Of a DNA stretch of 61,372 nucleotides, positions 35,170 to 43,849 are shown piece after piece; the stretch's first letter is position 1; each line of letters begins with the position of its first letter. A program made the position numbers and the translations under genes. Origin of the DNA: Candidatus Dietzia intestinigallinarum (GTDB taxonomy: Bacteria; Actinomycetota; Actinomycetes; Mycobacteriales; Mycobacteriaceae); assembly GCA_019119875.1 (NCBI GenBank), contig DWWG01000238.1, positions 1-61,372 of the forward strand, given 5' to 3'. The notes beneath the pieces were generated by a model. The model was given only the letters and a program-made list of their open reading frames with translations. It did no database searches and was not told the DNA's origin.

Positions 35170-35202
35170 AAGAGCCCCGCGCACTGATGGCGCGGGGCTC
35201 TT
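35170..35202. terminator. Terminator of sodA
   Basis: AAGAGCCCCGCG (35170-35181) pairs perfectly with CGCGGGGCTCTT (35191-35202) around a 9-nt loop. The A/T ends make it usable from both sides, so it also serves the convergent small membrane gene. Confidence 0.9.
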
Positions 35203-35269
35203 CCGCCGCTCAGCGGGGGGATCGACCGCCGGCCGGGCCGTCCGACCGGGGCCGGGTCCGGAGGTCGGA

Positions 35270-35590
35270 TCAGCGGTCGGCCAGGGCGTAGGCCGCCGCC
35301 GAGGTCACGGCTGTCACCGTGAGGACCGACGGCCACGCGCCGATCTTCGCGGCCAACGGGTGCGAGGCCCCGAACGCGCCGATGTACAACGCCGACAACC
35401 CCACGGTGGTGGGCACGTCGGTCCTGGCGAGCCACGACCGTCCCGCCCACAGGCCCGCGGCCGCGAGCACGACACCGCCCAGCGGGCGGATCCCGGTCTC
35501 ACGGGCGGCCAGCCATCCGCCGAGCAGGCCTCCGGCGACCACGGTCGCCGTGGACACATCCTGAGCATTCTTGACATCGATCACGGGCAT
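35270..35590 (-). CDS. Small membrane protein, 106 aa
   Basis: Not recognised. Three to four short hydrophobic segments (ATVVAGGLLGGWLAAR, GGVVLAAAGLWAGRSWL, VGLSALYIGAFGASH, VLTVTAVTSAAAYALA) make it an integral membrane protein. The ATG at 35590 was chosen because TAGTAT (minus strand, 35603-35598) sits 7 nt upstream, fitting a leaderless start. Confidence 0.65.
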   Translation of the reverse strand: MPVIDVKNAQDVSTATVVAGGLLGGWLAARETGIRPLGGVVLAAAGLWAGRSWLARTDVPTTVGLSALYIGAFGASHPLAAKIGAWPSVLTVTAVTSAAAYALADR

Positions 35591-35730
35591 GACCCGGATA
35601 CTACGAGGCCACACCGCCGACCGCACTTCCCGGTCGGTCGTCCACTTGGGTAGCGTGCCAGCAGTGCGGTGACCTGAATCACCGCTTCAGCACCTGTCCG
35701 CCGACACGGCGGCCGCCCCAGGGAGAGCCG

Positions 35731-37875
35731 ATGACCGACAGCCGGACCACCACCGCCGCCCCCGACGGCCCCGACGTCACCGACGGCCCCGGCGCCACCG
35801 CCCCGGGACCCGGACGGCCGGAGGCGCCACGGTCCCGGACCCGCGGGTTCACCCGCCGCTCGGTGCTGGGCGGAGCCGCGGCGCTCGGCGGGGTCGCGGC
35901 ACTGCAGTCGCTCCTGCCACCACCGGCGTCGGCCCGGCCCACGGCCATGTACGTGGGCCGCGGCATCGGCGACATGACCGGCGAGCCGTTGGGGGCCGGC
36001 ATGAACGGGTACGCGGACACCGAGCAGATGTCCGTGGGACTGCACCTGCGGCAGCGGGCCCGTGCGTTCGTGTTCGCCGATTCGTCGTCGTCACCCCGGT
36101 TCCTCCACGTCACCGCGGAGATCGGCCTGGTCTTCCAGTCCATCCAGCAGGAGGTGCTGCGGCGCCTGGCCGCGGAGTTCGGCGACACCTACCACGAGGG
36201 CAACGTGGTGATCACCGCAACGCACACCCACGTCGCACCCGGCGGCACCTCCGGCCACCCCATGGTCGACCTGTCGATGCTCGGCTTCCGCCCGGTCACG
36301 TTCGAGGCCAACTGCGCCGGCATCGTCGACGCCGTGCGCATGGCCCACCACGACCTGGCCCCCTCCACCGTCGGCGTGACCACCGGGGCCCTCCACGACG
36401 CCGGCGCCAACCGGTCGCGCGGCTCGTTCGAGCGTGACACCCCGGAAGAACGGGCACACTTCCCCGAGGGCATCGACCCCCGCTCCCAGTCGCTGCAGAT
36501 CACCCGCGACGGGCGGCTGGTGGGCGTGCTCAACTGGTTCGCCACCCACGCCACGTCCATGACCTCGCACTCACGGCTCGCCTCCTCGGACAACAAGGGC
36601 TACGCCGCCTGGCACTGGGAGCGGGAGGTCGCCGGGCAGGACTACCTCGCCGGCGGCACCCCCGGCCTGATCACCGCGTTCGCCCAGACCAACCCGGGCG
36701 ACATCAGCCCCAACCTCCACCTCGCGCCCGGACAGGGGCCGACCGCCGACGAGTGGCTCAACACCCGTATCAACGGCGAGAGGCAGTACGCCGCCGCGCG
36801 GGACCAGGTCGGCCGCGGCGTGCGCGGACTCGGCACCGGCATCGACGTGCGGCACACGTGGGTCGACATGTCCGCGGTCGAGGTGCGCCCCGAGTTCACC
36901 GGCGACGGCCGCACGCACCGCACCGCGATCGCGGCGCTGGGCGCGTCCTTCGCCTCCGGCAGCCAGGAGGACGGCGGCGGAGGCGACGAACTGCCCTTCG
37001 CCGAGGGCGACCGCGGCGGGAACCCCGAGGTCAAGGCGATCGCCGACCTGGTGGTGCCGGCCTGGCTGCGCGAGGCCCACGGCGACAAGGACATCCTGCT
37101 GCCGGCGGGCCTGGTCCCCCACGCCATCCAGCGCGTCTTTCCGTTCCACCTGGTCCGCCTCGGCGGCCACCACCTGTTCGCGCTCGGATTCGAGCCCACC
37201 ATCGTGGCCGGCCTACGACTGCGGCGCACGCTCGCGGCCGAACTGGGCGTGCCCGAGGACCACGTGACCGTCCAGGGCTACTCGAACGCCTACGGCCACT
37301 ACGTCACCACGCCCGAGGAGTACTCCGCGCAGAACTACGAGGGCGGCGCGACCGTCTTCGGGCCGTGGACCCTGCCCGCGATCCAGCAGATCGCCGCCGA
37401 CCTGGCCCGCTCCATGCGCGCCGGAACCCCACTGGACCCCGGCACCCCCGAACGCGACCTGACCGGGCAGATCCCGGCCTCCCCACTCGGGAACCCGCTG
37501 GTGGACACCCCCGCACCGCTGCGGGACTTCGGCGACGTCCTCGACCAACCGCACGGCGAGTACCGGACCGGCCAGCGCGTGGCGGTGCGGTTCTGCGGCA
37601 CCCATCCGAACTCCGACCTGCGCCGCGGTGACACCTACCTCGCGGTCGAGCGCGCCGAGGGCGGCCGGTGGGTACGGGTCCACGACGACGGCGACTGGTC
37701 CACCATGATCGTGTTCGAAGGCCTGCTGACCGTCACCAACGCGCTCATCACCTGGGACATCCCACCAGGCACGCCGGCGGGCGAGTACCGGATCGTCTAC
37801 ACCGCCTCGGGCCGCGGGATCGACGGCCGCCTGTTCCCCGTGCGGGGGGAGAGCAGGGCCTTCCACGTCCGCTGA
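35731..37875 (+). CDS. Neutral/alkaline ceramidase, Tat-exported
   Basis: Hydrolyses ceramide to sphingosine and fatty acid. The N-terminal 68 residues carry a twin-arginine signal (TRRSVLGGAAALGGVAAL, Arg42-Arg43) and cleavage is likely after ASA. The ceramidase domain opens with GRGIGDMTGEPLGAGMNGYA; the zinc motif is in THTHVAPGG, and the nucleophile Ser is in TNPGDISPNL, which matches the family NxGDVSPN. A C-terminal Ig-like domain follows from about 590. At 714 aa the length is normal. ATG at 35731 with GGGAGAG upstream. Actinomycetes make little ceramide, so the substrate may be host or environmental lipid. Confidence 0.92.
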   Translation: MTDSRTTTAAPDGPDVTDGPGATAPGPGRPEAPRSRTRGFTRRSVLGGAAALGGVAALQSLLPPPASARPTAMYVGRGIGDMTGEPLGAGMNGYADTEQMSVGLHLRQRARAFVFADSSSSPRFLHVTAEIGLVFQSIQQEVLRRLAAEFGDTYHEGNVVITATHTHVAPGGTSGHPMVDLSMLGFRPVTFEANCAGIVDAVRMAHHDLAPSTVGVTTGALHDAGANRSRGSFERDTPEERAHFPEGIDPRSQSLQITRDGRLVGVLNWFATHATSMTSHSRLASSDNKGYAAWHWEREVAGQDYLAGGTPGLITAFAQTNPGDISPNLHLAPGQGPTADEWLNTRINGERQYAAARDQVGRGVRGLGTGIDVRHTWVDMSAVEVRPEFTGDGRTHRTAIAALGASFASGSQEDGGGGDELPFAEGDRGGNPEVKAIADLVVPAWLREAHGDKDILLPAGLVPHAIQRVFPFHLVRLGGHHLFALGFEPTIVAGLRLRRTLAAELGVPEDHVTVQGYSNAYGHYVTTPEEYSAQNYEGGATVFGPWTLPAIQQIAADLARSMRAGTPLDPGTPERDLTGQIPASPLGNPLVDTPAPLRDFGDVLDQPHGEYRTGQRVAVRFCGTHPNSDLRRGDTYLAVERAEGGRWVRVHDDGDWSTMIVFEGLLTVTNALITWDIPPGTPAGEYRIVYTASGRGIDGRLFPVRGESRAFHVR

Positions 37876-37968
37876 CCACCGTTCTGGAACACTGGAGCGG
37901 AAACCGCCTGCAGTGTCGGCCAACCGCACTGCCCGGCGCTCGACCCCCCCAAGGAAAGGACATCGCCC

Positions 37969-38736
37969 GTGGACATCAAGGGTGCATCCGTCATCGTCAC
38001 CGGCGCCGCCTCAGGCCTGGGCAACGCCACCGCGCGCTCCTTCGCCGAGAAGGGCGCCACCGTCTTCGGCCTCGACCTGCAGCAGTCCATCGACAAGGCC
38101 GTCGAGCAGGGCATCGACTCCGGCATCACCCTCATCGCCGCCGATGTCACCAGCGAGTCCGACGTCCGGGACGCCGTCGCCCGCGCCACCGAGGCCGCCC
38201 CGCTGCGCGTCGTGGTCAACTGCGCCGGCATCGCCCCGGCCGCCCGCATCGTCTCCAAGCGCGGCGTGCACCCCCTCGACATGTTCGAGACCTGCATCTC
38301 CGTGAACCTCGTGGGGACCTTCAACGTCATGCGGCTGGCCGCCGAGGCCATGTCCACCCAGGAGCCCGTCGACGAGGACGGCCAGCGCGGCGTCATCATC
38401 AACACCGCCTCCGTCGCCGCCTACGAGGGCCAGGTCGGCCAGATCGCCTACGCCGCCTCGAAGGGTGGCGTCTACTCGATGGGCATCTGCGCCGCGCGTG
38501 ACCTCGCCCAGTTCGGCATCCGGGTCAACACCATCGCCCCGGGCACCATCGAGACCCCGATGCTCAAGGGCCTGACCGAGGAGTTCCAGAAGTCGCTGGA
38601 GGCCGCGATCCCGTTCCCGTCGCGCCTGGGCCGGCCCTCGGACTACGCGCAGCTGGCGAACGCGATCGTCGAGCACGACTACCTCAACGGCGAGAGCTTC
38701 CGCATGGACGGCGCGCTGCGCATGGCCCCGCGCTAA
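37969..38736 (+). CDS. SDR family, 3-hydroxyacyl-CoA dehydrogenase type 2-like
   Basis: NAD-dependent dehydrogenase of 255 aa resembling HSD10-type 3-hydroxyacyl-CoA dehydrogenases. Cofactor motif TGAASGLG (residues 11-18), NCAGIAPA, catalytic Ser in NTASVAAYEG, and YAASKGG with the catalytic Tyr and Lys. VNTIAPGTIETPML is typical. GTG start with AAGGAAAGGA upstream. Probably in fatty-acid or sterol side-chain breakdown. It may be co-transcribed with the ceramidase gene 93 nt upstream, which would link release and oxidation of acyl chains, although that is only suggestive. Confidence 0.9.
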   Translation: MDIKGASVIVTGAASGLGNATARSFAEKGATVFGLDLQQSIDKAVEQGIDSGITLIAADVTSESDVRDAVARATEAAPLRVVVNCAGIAPAARIVSKRGVHPLDMFETCISVNLVGTFNVMRLAAEAMSTQEPVDEDGQRGVIINTASVAAYEGQVGQIAYAASKGGVYSMGICAARDLAQFGIRVNTIAPGTIETPMLKGLTEEFQKSLEAAIPFPSRLGRPSDYAQLANAIVEHDYLNGESFRMDGALRMAPR

Positions 38737-38747
38737 ACACCCGCCCG

Positions 38748-38820
38748 GAAATCCGCTGCTCCCGCTCCGGATCCGCCGCCCCTGTGGGTGGCGGATCCTC
38801 GGGCCAGAGCAGCGGATTTC
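38748..38820. terminator. Nested inverted repeat between convergent genes
   Basis: Outer arms GAAATCCGCTGCT (38748-38760) and AGCAGCGGATTTC (38808-38820) are perfect, and inner arms GGATCCGCC (38769-38777) and GGCGGATCC (38790-38798) are also perfect. It stands between the SDR and nuclease stops and probably ends both transcripts. Confidence 0.8.
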
Positions 38821-38827
38821 GTGGATT

Positions 38828-40507
38828 TCAGTGCCGGGAGATCCACTCCCGCACCGCCCGGGTGGCCCTCACGTCGTCCTCGTTGTAGGCGAGGATGCGG
38901 GACCGCCCGGCATCACGTGCGACACCCCGCGCGGACTGGGCGTCGCGGTACCAGCCGATCGAGTTCTCGCCCCCCGCTTCGGGATCGCGCCAGGTGAACC
39001 CGGCCACCGGCGCCACGACCTTGAGCCCCAGACCCGAGGTGGAGACGAACTGGCCGGTCACCGCCTCGTGCACGTCCACCCACTGCGGAGACGAGATGAA
39101 CCGCCTGACCTCGTCAACAGCCGGGACCCCCCTGACCACCGCGACGGTGGCCTCCGGACCGAACCGGGCCGCGGTCGAGAGCATCCACCCGTTCTCCGCC
39201 GACTTCGAGTAGCAGTACGCCCGGAACGAACGCCCCTGCCCGGCGGCACGGTCCCGGATGCCGGTGAGCCAGCGCCAGAACTCGGCGAACGACCGGCCCT
39301 CGTCCGGGTCCGGCAGGCGGGCCCACGTGCTGAACGGCCGGTAGCCCTCCTCCTCCAGTGGCCGACCGTCCCGCAGCGTCAGCAGGGTGCCCCACAGGTA
39401 GGCGCCGTCGTCGAGGTGGCTCTCCAGGTCCACATCGACCTCGACATCGGCACGCGGGATCGTCGGCCGTGCCACCTTGGGCACCACGATCTCACCGTCC
39501 CGATGGGCCCGCGCACGCAGCACCGCGTCCATGAACGGCTCACCGTTCCACTCGGGCGGCCGGTCGGGACCGGCCTCGGCGAGCTCGCCGATGGTGCGGA
39601 TCCCCGCGGCGTGGAGGGGGCCGACCTGTCCGCCGCCGACGACGAGGCTCACGTCATCCGCCAGGACGAGCCTGTCCCGGCAGCCCGTCACGGGGCCGTC
39701 GCGGCCCGCCCAGCCCTCCCACCACGGGCAGGTGCGGCATTCGCCGATCCGGCTCGGGGACGTCCGACGCTCACCACGGACCACCGCCAGCCGGGCCGCG
39801 TGGGCGGCGTCGGCGGCCTCGAGCACCGGGGCCAGATCGTGCACCACCGACCGCGACGACCCCAGCCCGAGCACCGCCCCGACCGGCTCCGGTGCCGCAC
39901 GGCCGAGGGCCTCCAGCAGCCGCCACGCGTGCACCAGCCGATCCAGATCACCCGGGTGGCGACGCACCCGCAGCGACGGATCCGGGGCCGGATCCCAGTC
40001 CAGCAGCCGCGTCACCAGCGCCTTCGACGAACTCCCGCCCCGCCTCGGGTCGACAACCTTGTGATTGACCACCAGCGCGGGCGCGTACCCCCCGCCGGGC
40101 ACCGCGGCGAGCGTGCAGCGCATCCCCTGCCGGCCGGTGGACCCGTCAGCGGGCAGGGCGGCACCCCACACCAGCGTCACGCCGTCCGAGAGCGCACGCA
40201 GGGTGGTGGCGATGTCGTCGTCGTCGGGAACATCCCCCGGCAGGTCCGTCCACTGGTCGCCCACCACATCCACCACCCGGGTGCCCGGGCCCGCCCCGCG
40301 CAACGCGCGCTCCCGCAGGCCCGCGCGGCGATCCGCGGCCGCCATCGCGCGCAGACGCACACCCTCGTCCAACGGCGCCCACCGCCACCACCCCGGGCCG
40401 GCATCGCGCTCCCGGGCCACCCGGTGCAGACACCGGGCCCCCGACGCCGGCCCCACCACCGCGGCGTCGGGGGCGCGGTGCGTGGTGTTCGCGGCGTCCT
40501 CCATCAC
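38828..40507 (-). CDS. TM0106-family RecB-like nuclease
   Basis: 559 aa. The N-terminal half has a RecB-type nuclease-like region with cysteines in GECRTCPWW and GCRDRLVLADD, of the kind that hold an iron-sulfur cluster in this family. GPLHAAGIRTIGELAEAG is a helix-hairpin-helix-like step. The C-terminal half is an RNase H-like (YprB) exonuclease ending ILAYNEDDVRATRAVREWI, where the last Asp residues are catalytic. The role is probably DNA repair or turnover; family members are uncharacterised. Starts at GTG 40507 and ATG 40504 are equivalent. Confidence 0.82.
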   Translation of the reverse strand: MMEDAANTTHRAPDAAVVGPASGARCLHRVARERDAGPGWWRWAPLDEGVRLRAMAAADRRAGLRERALRGAGPGTRVVDVVGDQWTDLPGDVPDDDDIATTLRALSDGVTLVWGAALPADGSTGRQGMRCTLAAVPGGGYAPALVVNHKVVDPRRGGSSSKALVTRLLDWDPAPDPSLRVRRHPGDLDRLVHAWRLLEALGRAAPEPVGAVLGLGSSRSVVHDLAPVLEAADAAHAARLAVVRGERRTSPSRIGECRTCPWWEGWAGRDGPVTGCRDRLVLADDVSLVVGGGQVGPLHAAGIRTIGELAEAGPDRPPEWNGEPFMDAVLRARAHRDGEIVVPKVARPTIPRADVEVDVDLESHLDDGAYLWGTLLTLRDGRPLEEEGYRPFSTWARLPDPDEGRSFAEFWRWLTGIRDRAAGQGRSFRAYCYSKSAENGWMLSTAARFGPEATVAVVRGVPAVDEVRRFISSPQWVDVHEAVTGQFVSTSGLGLKVVAPVAGFTWRDPEAGGENSIGWYRDAQSARGVARDAGRSRILAYNEDDVRATRAVREWISRH

Positions 40508-40584
40508 CGACCATCATGACCCATGACGCGCTCGGGCCCCGACTCCCCGTGGACCGTCCGGTCCTGCATCGCGGCCGGTTCGCC

Positions 40585-40590
40585 TAGGCT
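40585..40590 (+). promoter_or_regulatory. Candidate -10 hexamer TAGGCT of the DUF6474-copC operon
   Basis: TAGGCT lies 39 nt before the chosen start at 40630 and matches the hexamer seen upstream of several other genes here. It would start transcription close to 40597-40600. AGAAGGA at 40614-40620 is then the ribosome-binding site for the ATG at 40630. Confidence 0.45.
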
Positions 40591-40629
40591 GGTGACCTGA
40601 TGTTCGCGACGAGAGAAGGATCGACGCCC

Positions 40630-41505
40630 ATGGGCAAGCTGACGACCTACCGCGACAAGCGCGCCGAGCTCAAGGCCCATGCCCGGGCCCTGAAGTCCAC
40701 CGCCATGACCGAGGCCAAGCTCGCCGCCAAGGAGACCCGGGAGAAGGCGAAGGAAGCCCACCGGGTCGAGCTGGCCGAGGCCAAGGAACGTGCCAAGCTC
40801 GCCCGCCGCAACGCCGACCGTGAGGCGCGGCGGGAAGCGGTGCGGGACCGTCGTCGCGAGGTCACCGAGGCCCGGCGCGCCAAGAAGATGGACAAGCTGG
40901 CGGCCAAGGCCACCAAACGGGACCGCAAGGCCGAGAAGGCGCTGGCCAAGCAGGAGCGCGTCACCCTCAAGCGGGAGGCCAAGCTCCTGGCCAAGGACCG
41001 CAAGCAGGCCGAGAAGATCGACGCCGCCGGCCGCAAGCACGAGTACCAGCTCGCCGAGATGGAGCTCAAGAAGCTCGACGGCACCAAGCTCGGCAAGGAG
41101 GACCTCCAGCGCTGGCTCGGCCTGGCCAAGATCGCCACACCGGTCCTGCTGCCTATGATCTACAAGGTCGTCTCGAGCGCGCAGTCCTCGGATTCGTCGG
41201 TGTCCGCCGGTGCCGTGGACCTCAAGGCGGCCGGCATCAACGCGACCGGCCCGGGCGCCGCACTGGGCGTGCGCATCGTGCGACTCGAGCAGACCCTCGA
41301 CCAGCTCCAGGCGACACGCGGCGGAGAGCGTGAGGTCACCGACTTCATCGACTCCACCCGCACGCGCCTGCGGGACCTGCGGGCCGCCGTCGAGGCCGCC
41401 GAGACCACCCCCACCGCCCAGCGTCGCGAGGTGCACTCCGCGATCTCCGGCGAGCTCGACCGGATCAACAAGGACGTGTTCGCGCGTCTCGGGGTCAAGG
41501 CATGA
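40630..41505 (+). CDS. DUF6474-type Lys/Ala-rich coiled-coil protein (Rv3850 type)
   Basis: 291 aa. The first 140 residues are highly charged and helical (repeated AK, KE and RR), predicted as a long coiled coil. A hydrophobic stretch IATPVLLPMIYKVVSSA (about 175-191) may be a membrane-contact helix, and the C-terminal 90 residues are again helical. Function unknown. The start at 40630 is preferred over 40600 because of the ribosome-binding site and because conserved MGKLTTYRDKR begins there. Its stop overlaps the copC start (ATGA). Confidence 0.72.
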   Translation: MGKLTTYRDKRAELKAHARALKSTAMTEAKLAAKETREKAKEAHRVELAEAKERAKLARRNADREARREAVRDRRREVTEARRAKKMDKLAAKATKRDRKAEKALAKQERVTLKREAKLLAKDRKQAEKIDAAGRKHEYQLAEMELKKLDGTKLGKEDLQRWLGLAKIATPVLLPMIYKVVSSAQSSDSSVSAGAVDLKAAGINATGPGAALGVRIVRLEQTLDQLQATRGGEREVTDFIDSTRTRLRDLRAAVEAAETTPTAQRREVHSAISGELDRINKDVFARLGVKA

Positions 41506-42101
41506 GCGGACTTCGTCGTCGACTCGTCTCGGTCGCCGCGGCCACGGCCCTGCTCGGCGGGGCGGGCGTGCCCGCCGTGATGCTGGCGCCGGCGGCCGCC
41601 GCCCACTCGGTGCTGATCGCGACCGACCCCGAGAACGGCAGCGAGCTGGAGAACTCCCCCGAGCAGGTCGAGCTGACCTTCAACGAGGAGATCAACCAGA
41701 ACTTCGTCACGGTCACGGTGCGGCAGGACGACGACTCCACCAACCGGGTGACCGGTGAACCCACCGTCGACGGTGACACGGTGACCGCGCGGGTCGAGGA
41801 CCTCGTCCCCGGGAGCTACACCGTCGGATACCGCGTGACCTCGGCCGACGGGCACGTCGTGACCGGGTCCTCGGCCTTCAGCGTGGTGGGCTCGGAGCCC
41901 GGGGCCGGGGGATCCGAGGGCGCCGGGGACCCGGAGTCGGTGGACTCCGCGCAAACCGACGCCGGCGCCACGGACGTTGTCGACGACGCCGCCGCGGATT
42001 CGGATTCCGACGGGGGCGTCAACCCGGCGATCTGGATCGTGGGCGGGCTGGCGATCGTCCTGATCGGCGGCGCGTTCTTCCTCCTGCGCCGCGGGGACTG
42101 A
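41502..42101 (+). CDS. CopC-domain copper-resistance-type membrane protein
   Basis: 199 aa. A signal peptide ending at AAAAHS leaves His at the mature N-terminus, as in CopC copper sites. The CopC beta-barrel (AHSVLIATDPENGSELENSP, then LTFNEEINQNF and YRVTSADGHVVTGSSAFSV) is followed by an acidic linker and a C-terminal TM helix (WIVGGLAIVLIGGAFFLL). It probably binds copper on the outer surface. It lacks the CopD domain fused or adjacent in many genomes. Translationally coupled to the upstream DUF6474 gene. Confidence 0.9.
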   Translation: MSGLRRRLVSVAAATALLGGAGVPAVMLAPAAAAHSVLIATDPENGSELENSPEQVELTFNEEINQNFVTVTVRQDDDSTNRVTGEPTVDGDTVTARVEDLVPGSYTVGYRVTSADGHVVTGSSAFSVVGSEPGAGGSEGAGDPESVDSAQTDAGATDVVDDAAADSDSDGGVNPAIWIVGGLAIVLIGGAFFLLRRGD

Positions 42102-42149
42102 GACCGGACGTCCGGCCCCCGCGTGACAGTGCGCGGGGGCCCGCCGGTC
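42102..42149. terminator. Nested hairpin between copC and the aldehyde dehydrogenase gene
   Basis: GGCCCCCGCG (42114-42123) and CGCGGGGGCC (42132-42141) pair perfectly around TGACAGTG, with a second outer stem GACCGG/CCGGTC. The region is convergent, so it can work for both strands. Confidence 0.8.
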
Positions 42150-42156
42150 GCGGCTT

Positions 42157-43722
42157 TCAGCGCCCCGGCAGGAACCGCATCGCGTCGGTGGCGGGGGCCA
42201 GCAACTTCTGCCAACGCTTGCGCGACACGAAGCCCGGACCACCCATGTGCACCACGCGTTGGGTGGCGATGGTCTGCGCCTCGGTGTACTTGAGCAGGCC
42301 CTCGTCGCCGTGGCGGCGTCCGACACCGGAGACGCCCATGCCGCCCATCGGGCCCGCGACCGAGCCCCAGCCGGCGACGTAGCCCTCCCCGACGTTGACG
42401 GTGCCCGTCCGCAGCCGGGCCGCGATCTCCTCGCCCTCCGAGTCGGAGCCGGCGAACACCGAGGAGTTGAGCCCGTACTCGGTGTCGTTGGCCTCGGCGA
42501 TCGCCTCCTCGACCGAGTCGACCGGGTAGATCGACACCACCGGACCGAAGGTCTCCTCCCGGTAGCAGGTCGCGTCGTCGGGGACGTCGGTGAGCAGGGT
42601 CGGCTCGTAGAACAGCGGCCCCAGATCCGGGCGGGGACGGCCACCGGCGAGCAGCCGCGCGCCCTTGGCCACGGCGTCGTCGACGTGCGCGGTCACCGCG
42701 TCGAGCTGGTCGCGGGAGATGAGGCTGCCCATCTCGGCCTCGAAGTCGTAGCCGGCGCCGACACTCATGGCCTGCACCCGCGCGGTCAGCGTCTCGATGA
42801 GCTGCGGCGCCACCGACCGCTCGACGTAGACGCGCTCGACGGAGATGCACAGCTGGCCCGAGTTGGAGAAGAACGCGCGGGTGGCGACCTCGGCCACCTC
42901 GTCGAGGTCGGCCCCGGCGGTGACGATCATGGCGTTCTTGCCGCCGAGCTCCGCGGAGTAGCCGATCAGCCGCTCGCCGCACCGGCGCCCGAGCACACGG
43001 CCGGTGGCGGTGGAGCCGGTGAACATCAGGTAGTCCACGGTGTCGACGATCGCGCCGCCGACGGTCCCGCCGGAGCCGGGCACCACCTGGAACAGCTCAC
43101 GCGGCAGTCCGGCGCGGTAGAGCATGTCGGCGGCGGCGAGTGCGCAGAACGGGGTGATCGAGGCGGGCTTGATCACCACGGCGTTTCCGGCGGCCAGGGC
43201 TGCCAGGGCGTCGGTGGCGGCGAGGTTGAGCGGGTAGTTCCAGGGCGCGATCACGCCCACCACACCCTTGGGCTGCCGGTGCACAACCGCCTTGGTCAGG
43301 CCCGGCAGCATGCCCTGGACGCGCCTGGGCGCGAGCAGCCCGGGTGCGACGCGCGCGTAGTGGCGCGCGGTGATGAGGCAGTCGAGCACCTCCTCCTGGG
43401 CGGAGGAGCGGCTCTTGCCGGTCTCGGCCTGGACGATGTCCATCAGCTCGTCGCGGTTCCGCATGACCTGCTTGGCGAACCGCTCGAGCACGGCGACGCG
43501 CTCGGCGGGGTCGCGTTCGGCCCAGGCCACCTGGGCGGCGCGGGCGCGCTCGACGGCGGCCTCCACGTCGGCGGCGGTGCCGACGGGGATCTCGGCGAGC
43601 GGGCTGCCGGTGAACACCTCGTTGATCACGGCGGAAGGGCGGCTCGACGGGTCGGCGCGGAACTCGGGGATCGCGACGAGGTCGCGCAGTCGGTCGTACA
43701 CGCGGGTGGTGGGTCGGCTCAT
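42157..43722 (-). CDS. gabD2: Aldehyde dehydrogenase (succinate-semialdehyde dehydrogenase GabD2-like)
   Basis: NAD(P)-dependent oxidation of succinate semialdehyde or a related aldehyde. 521 aa, close to mycobacterial GabD2. Cofactor and fold motifs: IAPWNYPLNLAATDALAALA, FTGSTATGR, catalytic Glu in ELGGKNAMIV and catalytic Cys in FSNSGQLCISVERVYVE. ATG at 43722 with TAGCCT (minus strand, 43735-43730) 7 nt upstream, probably leaderless. Divergent from the MerR regulator gene 127 nt away, which could regulate it, although the operator found lies nearer the regulator. Confidence 0.88.
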   Translation of the reverse strand: MSRPTTRVYDRLRDLVAIPEFRADPSSRPSAVINEVFTGSPLAEIPVGTAADVEAAVERARAAQVAWAERDPAERVAVLERFAKQVMRNRDELMDIVQAETGKSRSSAQEEVLDCLITARHYARVAPGLLAPRRVQGMLPGLTKAVVHRQPKGVVGVIAPWNYPLNLAATDALAALAAGNAVVIKPASITPFCALAAADMLYRAGLPRELFQVVPGSGGTVGGAIVDTVDYLMFTGSTATGRVLGRRCGERLIGYSAELGGKNAMIVTAGADLDEVAEVATRAFFSNSGQLCISVERVYVERSVAPQLIETLTARVQAMSVGAGYDFEAEMGSLISRDQLDAVTAHVDDAVAKGARLLAGGRPRPDLGPLFYEPTLLTDVPDDATCYREETFGPVVSIYPVDSVEEAIAEANDTEYGLNSSVFAGSDSEGEEIAARLRTGTVNVGEGYVAGWGSVAGPMGGMGVSGVGRRHGDEGLLKYTEAQTIATQRVVHMGGPGFVSRKRWQKLLAPATDAMRFLPGR

Positions 43723-43793
43723 GCCCACGAGGCTACCGGCGGGTAAGGACGGATGGGTGTCCGAGGTCACGTCGGCGCGGTGGCGACAGTCCC

Positions 43794-43824
43794 TTGACCC
43801 TGACGTCGCGTCAGGCCCGAGGCT
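43794..43824 (+). promoter_or_regulatory. MerR-type promoter with operator dyad
   Basis: A -35 TTGACC (43794-43799) is followed by the perfect dyad CCTGACG-TCG-CGTCAGG (43799-43815) and a weak -10 near 43819-43824, a 19-bp spacer. Over-long spacers with a dyad inside are typical of promoters bound by MerR-family activators. It lies just upstream of a MerR/TipA gene, so autoregulation is likely. Confidence 0.7.
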
Positions 43825-43849
43825 GGGCGCTGTGAGAGACACTGGAGGG

